From Roseiarcus sp049513815 (lineage in GTDB: Bacteria > Pseudomonadota > Alphaproteobacteria > Rhizobiales > Beijerinckiaceae), in the NCBI GenBank assembly GCA_049513815.1, contig JBEKVR010000008.1:1-55690 (forward strand): a stretch of 55,690 nucleotides of DNA, in the 5' to 3' direction. A program made the position numbers and the translations under genes. Shown here piece by piece: positions 51,263-55,690 of this stretch (its first letter is position 1; each line of letters opens with the position of its first letter). The notes under the pieces are model-generated. The model made no database searches. It saw only the letters and a list, made by a program, of their open reading frames with translations, and was not told the origin of the DNA.

Positions 51263-52447
51263 ATGGCTGAGCTCGCCGACCGCAATCCCGCCGCGACGAC
51301 AGCCGCGATCGTTCTCGCCGCCGGCTTCTCCTCGCGCATGGGCGCGTTCAAGCCGCTGCTGCCGTTCGGCGAGCGAACGCTGGTCGGCCACGTCGTGACC
51401 AATCTGCGCGCCGCGGGCGTGGAGCGCATCCATGTCGTCACCGGCTTCGAGGCGGAGGCCCTGGCGCCGGAGCTTGCGCGGCTCGGCGTCACCCGCGCGC
51501 ACAATCCCAATTTCGCCGACGGCATGTTCTCGAGTGTGCGTGCGGGCGTCGCATCATTGCCGGCGGACGTCGACGCGTTCCTGCTGGCGCCGGTCGACGT
51601 GCCGTTGTTGCGCCCATCGACGATCGTGCGGGTCTTGCGCGCTGCGGCGACGCGCGACTCGGCGATCGTTTATCCGACATTCCGCTGCAAGCGCGGCCAT
51701 CCGCCGCTCGTCCGTCGCGCCTTGTTCGCCGAGATCCTCAGCAGCGATGGCGACGGCGGCTTGCGGGCGCTGCTCGCGCGCCACGAAGACGCGGCGAGCG
51801 AAATCGCGGTGTTCGACTGGGGATGCCTGGTCGACATGGATCGGCGCGACGATTATCGCCTGCTCGCGGCGGCGCTGGCCGGGCGCCACATACCCGACGT
51901 CGCGGAATGCGAGACCATGTTCGACGCGGCGTCGACGTCCGAAGCGACGCGCCGACACGGCCGCGCCGTCGCCGCGCTGGCGACGGGATTCGCGCGGCGG
52001 CTGCAAGCGGCGGGCGAGGCGATCGATCCAGAGCTGGCGCGCGCGGCGGCGCTCGTTCACGACATCGCCAAGGGCCGCCGGCGTCACGCCGAGGCCGGCG
52101 CCGCGCTGCTGCGCGAGTTCGGCTTTCCCGAGGTCGCGGCGCCGGTCGCGCGTCATATGAATCTCGCCTTCGACGCCGGTCGCCTCGACGAAGGTGCGGT
52201 CGTCTACCTCGCCGACAAGCTCGTCCAGGGCGAGACTCGCGTTTCGCTCGAGACGCGCTTCGGCCCGGCGCTCGACCGTTTCGCCAACGATCCGTCGGCG
52301 CTGGCGGGCGTGCAGCGGCGGCTCGACAGCGCCCGGGCGATCTGCGCGGCCATCGAGGCGCGCATCGGGCCGCTTGGAATTGACGATGAAACGGCGCTCG
52401 GCCAACCGGCGGGAGGCGGCTCATGGTTTGCTGCGATCGCCGTCTGA
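51263..52447 (+). CDS. MobA/MocA-like NTP transferase fused to an HD domain (DVU_1551-like)
   Basis: 394 residues. The N half is a nucleotidyltransferase: LAAGFSSRMGAFKPLLPFG (residues 18-36), HNPNFADGMFSSVRAG and APVDVPLLRPSTI, then FRCKRGHPPLV, as in MocA, which converts Mo-molybdopterin to the CMP form (MCD) used by xanthine oxidase-family enzymes including MOP. The C half carries an HD phosphohydrolase signature, VHDIAKG with H266-D267, and a later RHMNLAF. Making and possibly removing a nucleotide in one chain is notable. It overlaps the radical SAM gene by 25 bases. Confidence 0.88.
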   Translation: MAELADRNPAATTAAIVLAAGFSSRMGAFKPLLPFGERTLVGHVVTNLRAAGVERIHVVTGFEAEALAPELARLGVTRAHNPNFADGMFSSVRAGVASLPADVDAFLLAPVDVPLLRPSTIVRVLRAAATRDSAIVYPTFRCKRGHPPLVRRALFAEILSSDGDGGLRALLARHEDAASEIAVFDWGCLVDMDRRDDYRLLAAALAGRHIPDVAECETMFDAASTSEATRRHGRAVAALATGFARRLQAAGEAIDPELARAAALVHDIAKGRRRHAEAGAALLREFGFPEVAAPVARHMNLAFDAGRLDEGAVVYLADKLVQGETRVSLETRFGPALDRFANDPSALAGVQRRLDSARAICAAIEARIGPLGIDDETALGQPAGGGSWFAAIAV

Positions 52448-53829
52448 GCCTCGGCGCGACCGAGAGCGTGTGCCCAACCTGTCTGGCGACAGTTCCCGCG
52501 GAGCGATTCGCTGAAGGCGACGTCGTCTATCTGCGCAAGACCTGCCCGGACCACGGCGCAGTGGTCACGCCGATCTGGCGCGGCCTCGATTCCTATCTGC
52601 GCTGGGGTCTGGCGCCGCGCGCCTATTCGCGCCCGTCGGTCGCCGCGACGCCGGTCGAGCGCGGCTGTCCGCACGACTGCGGCCTCTGTTCCGATCATCG
52701 TCAGCAGAGCTGTTGCGTGCTGCTCGAGGTGACCTCGCGCTGCGACCTCGCCTGTCCGGTGTGCTATGCGTCGGCGAGCCGCAACGGCGTCGACGCCAGC
52801 CTCGACGAGATCGACGGCTGGCTCGACACGCTCGCCGAAGCGGGTGGGCGCGTCCACATCCAATTATCGGGCGGCGAGCCGACGACGCGCGACGACCTGC
52901 CCGAGATCGTCGCCCGCGTGCGCGCGCGTGGCTTCGAATTCGTGCAGTTGAACACCAATGGCGTCCGCATCGCGCGCGAGCCCGCCTACCTCGCTGCCCT
53001 GGCGGAGGCGGGGCTCGACTGCGTCTTCCTGCAGTTCGACGGCGTGACCGACGAGGTCTATCGACGACTGCGCGGCGCCAAACTGATGCGGCTCAAGGCG
53101 CAGGCCATCCGCAATTGCGGCGAGGCGGGCGTCGGCGCGGTGCTGACGCCGACGCTCGTTCCCGGCGTCAACGTCGGCGAGATCGGCGCCATCGTCGATT
53201 TCGCTGTCGCCCACATGCCGGCCGTGCGCGCCGTCCATTTCCAGCCGGTCAGCTATTTCGGGCGCTGCCTCGCCGAACCCGACGCGGCCTCGCGCATCAC
53301 CTTGCCCGAAGTCATGGAGGCGCTAATCGCCCATAGCGGCGGGACGATCCGTCTCGACGACTTCCGCCCCGGTTCGGCGGAGAATCCTTATTGCTCGTTC
53401 AGCGGCCGCTTCGTTGTCGACGTTGCGGGGCGCATGCGGCCGGCGGCGGACGCGCGGCCTTCCTGCTGCGGCGCTCCCGCCGAGCCGCAGCGTGCGGCGT
53501 GCTGCGGTTCGGCGCTGCCGAGCCCCGACGTCGCGCGCGAACGGCGCTACGTTGCGGGGCAGTGGACGCGCGCCGATCGCGCCGCCGCGCCTGTCGCCGG
53601 GCTCGGCGCATTCGACGCCTTCCTCGACAATCAGGAGCGCACGCTCGGCCTTTCCGGCATGGCGTTCCAGGACGCCTGGACGCTCGACCTCGACCGGCTG
53701 CGCCAGTGCCACATTCACGTTGTCGCGCCCGACCGGCGCGTGATCCCGTTCTGCGCCTACAATTTGACCAGTCGCGACGGCCGTCCGCTATACCGCACGC
53801 CGATCGCCGTTCACGAGGCCGTCGCGTGA
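52423..53829 (+). CDS. Radical SAM protein, MJ0619/TrsS-like
   Basis: 468 residues. The radical SAM triad is C107-x3-C111-x2-C114 (SRCDLACPVCYAS) followed by the QLSGGEPTTR glycine motif. The N-terminal extension holds CPTC (17-20), CPDHG (41-45) and GCPHDCGLC (81-89), and the C terminus has IPFCAYNLTSRDGRPLYR. This outline matches MJ0619, the radical SAM methylase of the methanopterin pathway, and the TrsS (seleno)proteins. Two CCG motifs (348-350, 360-362) lie in a Cys-rich loop. It could methylate or rearrange a pterin, possibly in the Moco. Overlaps both neighbours. Confidence 0.82.
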   Translation: MVCCDRRLSLGATESVCPTCLATVPAERFAEGDVVYLRKTCPDHGAVVTPIWRGLDSYLRWGLAPRAYSRPSVAATPVERGCPHDCGLCSDHRQQSCCVLLEVTSRCDLACPVCYASASRNGVDASLDEIDGWLDTLAEAGGRVHIQLSGGEPTTRDDLPEIVARVRARGFEFVQLNTNGVRIAREPAYLAALAEAGLDCVFLQFDGVTDEVYRRLRGAKLMRLKAQAIRNCGEAGVGAVLTPTLVPGVNVGEIGAIVDFAVAHMPAVRAVHFQPVSYFGRCLAEPDAASRITLPEVMEALIAHSGGTIRLDDFRPGSAENPYCSFSGRFVVDVAGRMRPAADARPSCCGAPAEPQRAACCGSALPSPDVARERRYVAGQWTRADRAAAPVAGLGAFDAFLDNQERTLGLSGMAFQDAWTLDLDRLRQCHIHVVAPDRRVIPFCAYNLTSRDGRPLYRTPIAVHEAVA

Positions 53830-55160
53830 GCGCGGCGACGCTCGATCCCTGGATGGCGGCGCGGATGGGGCTCGCGCCGCCGTTGACGCGCGAAGCGATC
53901 GCAGCCTGGCAGCTTGCGCGGCTCAACGAAACGATCGCCCACGCGCGCGCAGCGAGCCCGTTCTATCGCGCGCGGCGCGATTGGACGGATGGCCCGCTCG
54001 CCGGGATCGGGGACGTTGGGCGCCTGCCGTTCACGACGGCGGCCGATCTCTTCGCCAACGATCCGCCGCTGCTGGCGCTGTCGCAGAGCGCCATCGCTCG
54101 TGTCGTCACGCTCGACACCTCGGGCACAAGCGGTCCGCCGAAGCGGCTTCATTTCAGCGCCGACGATCTCGAATCGACCGTCGATTTCTTCCACCACGGC
54201 ATGGCGCTGTTGGCGCGACCGGGCGACCGGGCGGCGATCGCTTTTCCCGGCCGCCAGCCTGGCGGCGTCGCCGCGGGGCTCGCGGTCGCGCTGCGCCGTC
54301 TCGGCGTCGCGCCAGTCGTCGCGCCGTCGCCGCTTGATTCGGTCGCGCTTGCCGCCTGGCTGCGAGACGAGCGGCCCGACGTCGTGGCCGGGCCGCCGGT
54401 TCCGCTGCTTGCGGCGGCGCGCGTCGCCGCCAACGACGGCGGCGCGCCGATCGGCGCGCGCGCCGTGCTGCTGAGCTCCGACCATGTCGCCGAGAGCGTC
54501 GCGCGCGCGCTGGCTGCGGCCTGGGGCGCCGAAGTCTTTCGCCACTGGGGCATGACCGAGACGGGCTACGGCGGGGCGGTCGATTGCGCCTGCCACTGCG
54601 GCTGCCATCTGCGCGAGGACGAGCTATTGGTCGAAATCGTCGATCCCGCCAACGGCGCGCCAGCGCCGGCGGGCGCGCTCGGCGAAATCGTCGTCTCCAC
54701 CTTGCGGCGGCGCGGGGCGCCGCTGTTGCGCTACCGCACCGGCGATCTCGCGCGGTTGATCGAGGCGCCTTGTCCTTGCGGATCGGCGTTGAAGCGGCTC
54801 GACGGCTTCGCCGGCCGCATCGCCGCGGGCGCGCCGCTGGCCAGCGGCGGCGAGCTGACGCTGCCGCGACTCGACGAGGCGCTGTTCGCGCTCGAGGCGG
54901 TCAGCGATTTCGCCGCGGTCGTCGAGATCGGCGCGCCGGCGACGTTGACGTTGTCGATCGCCGCGCCGCCGCCGCTTCGCGTCGCTGCAACGCTCGAAGC
55001 CGTGCGCGCGCGGCTCGCTGAAGACTGCGTCGTCGGCGTGGCGCTGCAGGCCGGCGCTTTGCGCGTCGAGGCCGCATTCGCCGACGTCGCGGCGTTCTCG
55101 CTCCGCGCCAAGCGCCGGTTGGCGATAAGGGAGGCGGCGCCATGCGCACAGTGCTGCTGA
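53826..55160 (+). CDS. AMP-dependent ligase-like protein, phenylacetate-CoA ligase type (DVU_1553-like)
   Basis: 444 residues from the GTG at 53826, overlapping the radical SAM stop. ANL-superfamily motifs are DTSGTSGPPKR (about 97-107), HWGMTETGYGG (about 239-249) and YRTGDL (about 303). The fold follows phenylacetate-CoA ligase, including the EIVDPANGAPAPAGALGEIVVSTL block. Where PaaK relatives have a simple GYHI, this protein has a metal-site-like run DCACHCGCHL (about 253-262), plus CPCGS and a final CAQCC. It could activate a carboxylate as acyl-AMP or CoA ester; the acid formed by the aldehyde oxidoreductase is one candidate, a cofactor precursor another. Confidence 0.8.
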   Translation: MSAATLDPWMAARMGLAPPLTREAIAAWQLARLNETIAHARAASPFYRARRDWTDGPLAGIGDVGRLPFTTAADLFANDPPLLALSQSAIARVVTLDTSGTSGPPKRLHFSADDLESTVDFFHHGMALLARPGDRAAIAFPGRQPGGVAAGLAVALRRLGVAPVVAPSPLDSVALAAWLRDERPDVVAGPPVPLLAAARVAANDGGAPIGARAVLLSSDHVAESVARALAAAWGAEVFRHWGMTETGYGGAVDCACHCGCHLREDELLVEIVDPANGAPAPAGALGEIVVSTLRRRGAPLLRYRTGDLARLIEAPCPCGSALKRLDGFAGRIAAGAPLASGGELTLPRLDEALFALEAVSDFAAVVEIGAPATLTLSIAAPPPLRVAATLEAVRARLAEDCVVGVALQAGALRVEAAFADVAAFSLRAKRRLAIREAAPCAQCC

Positions 55161-55690
55161 TCCGTCACGGCTTGGTCTCCGAGGACGCCGAAGACCGCTT
55201 CCTCGGCGCCGCCGACGCCCCGATGAGCCCGGCCGGCGAAGCGCAGATCCGCGAGCTCTCGGGGCGTCTGCGCCCGCGCGTCACGCCGGACGCGATCTAT
55301 TGCAGCGATCTCTCGCGATCGCGGCGGACAGCGGAGCTTTTGGCGAGCGGACCCGCCATCCCGATCCGCGTCCGTCCGGCGCTGCGCGAGATCGACATGG
55401 GCGATTGGCAAGGTCTGTCGCGCCGCGAAGTGGCCGCGCTGCGGCCTGCCGACTACGCGGCGCGCGGGCGCGACATCGCCAACTTCCGTCCGCCTGGCGG
55501 CGAGAGCTTCGCCGACCTCGCCGCGCGCGTGCTGCCGTGCTGGCGCGACATCGTCGAAGACGGCGAGACGCAAGTCGTCGCGATCGCCGGCCACGCCGGC
55601 GTCAATCGAGTCATCCTCTGCCATCTGCTCGGGGCGCCGCTCGCCAACCTGTTCCGAATTGCGCAGCGTCCGGCCTGCGTCAACGTCATC
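55142..55690 (+). CDS. Histidine phosphatase family protein (partial, runs off the window)
   Basis: At least 183 residues from the ATG at 55142, overlapping the ligase gene by 19 bases. The phosphohistidine motif LLIRHG (residues 5-10), the second arm AIYCSDLSRSRRTAEL, LREIDMGDWQGLSRREV and the second catalytic His in AIAGHAGVNRVIL are all present, resembling CobC/alpha-ribazole phosphatases and phosphoglycerate mutases. The 3' end is missing. Tight coupling suggests it removes a phosphate in the same cofactor or nucleotide pathway as the genes before it. Confidence 0.88.
   Translation, partial: MRTVLLIRHGLVSEDAEDRFLGAADAPMSPAGEAQIRELSGRLRPRVTPDAIYCSDLSRSRRTAELLASGPAIPIRVRPALREIDMGDWQGLSRREVAALRPADYAARGRDIANFRPPGGESFADLAARVLPCWRDIVEDGETQVVAIAGHAGVNRVILCHLLGAPLANLFRIAQRPACVNVI

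Noticed and set aside
52423..53829. In-frame TGA read as selenocysteine in the radical SAM protein or the C-GCAxxG-C-C protein
   Set aside because: Both frames are open from start to stop with Cys at the candidate positions, so no recoding needs to be assumed.
1..55690. CRISPR arrays, rRNA genes, replication origin
   Set aside because: No regularly spaced repeats, rRNA-like segments or DnaA-box clusters were seen on reading through.

Overview
The window is strongly G+C-rich and dense with overlapping ATGA/GTGA operon junctions. Its housekeeping blocks point to an alphaproteobacterium of the Hyphomicrobiales type: rplU-rpmA-GNAT-obgE, tsaD / hemD-mitofilin-hemY, and a DUF1013/TrcR cell-cycle regulator. 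A methanotroph or purple non-sulfur relative is possible, but the sequence does not fix the genus. Gene names below rest on reading the translations and on remembered family features; no database search was run.

Layout. 1-99 is the tail of an ISAzo13-like transposase. 543-1652 is a cyanuric acid amidohydrolase/barbiturase, followed by small ORFs, an AbrB-type membrane protein, a NEW3-protein/ABC exporter trio and a methyl-accepting chemotaxis protein. 9.2-11.8 kb is the ribosomal L21-L27-GNAT-Obg operon. 12.5-17.3 kb is a TetR-controlled RND efflux operon with a near-consensus promoter. Then come a chromate transporter, TrcR, TsaD, the hemD-mitofilin-hemY block (hemC is not in it), a GYF_2 membrane protein, tRNA-Thr(CGT), and a Yeh/OpuC-type osmoprotectant ABC transporter on the minus strand (26.8-30.7 kb).

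The remarkable part is 30.9-55.7 kb. A six-gene operon at 36005-43455 has the order, sizes and motifs of the CO-induced group 4 [NiFe] hydrogenase cooMKLXUH, including a 1268-residue fused CooM and a CooH that stops directly after DPCVSCTER. hypA is divergent from it. Three nearly identical 16-bp palindromes, TGTCG-N6-CGACA, match the remembered binding consensus of the CO-sensing regulator CooA. They lie between hypA and cooM, between a flavodiiron protein and a DUF1097 membrane protein, and upstream of a FIST-like/small-protein pair. At each of the five possible promoters the hexamer placed to give a -41.5 (class II) geometry has A at -11.

No CO dehydrogenase gene (cooFS) is in the window. 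Instead cooH is followed on the same strand by a two-[4Fe-4S] ferredoxin, an XdhC-like Moco-insertion factor, a Desulfovibrio MOP-type molybdenum aldehyde oxidoreductase, a 777-residue flavin/Fe-S/CCG-domain protein and a run of coupled accessory genes. These are a CxxC redox protein, a methyltransferase, a C-GCAxxG-C-C protein, an NTP-transferase/HD fusion, an MJ0619/TrsS-like radical SAM protein, an AMP-dependent ligase-like protein and a histidine phosphatase. This resembles the DVU_1551-DVU_1559 cluster of sulfate reducers. The inferred system is aldehyde oxidation feeding electrons through ferredoxin to a Coo-type ion-pumping hydrogenase, plus an uncharacterised pathway that tailors the aldehyde oxidoreductase or its pterin cofactor. 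Substrate, direction and regulator are inferences.
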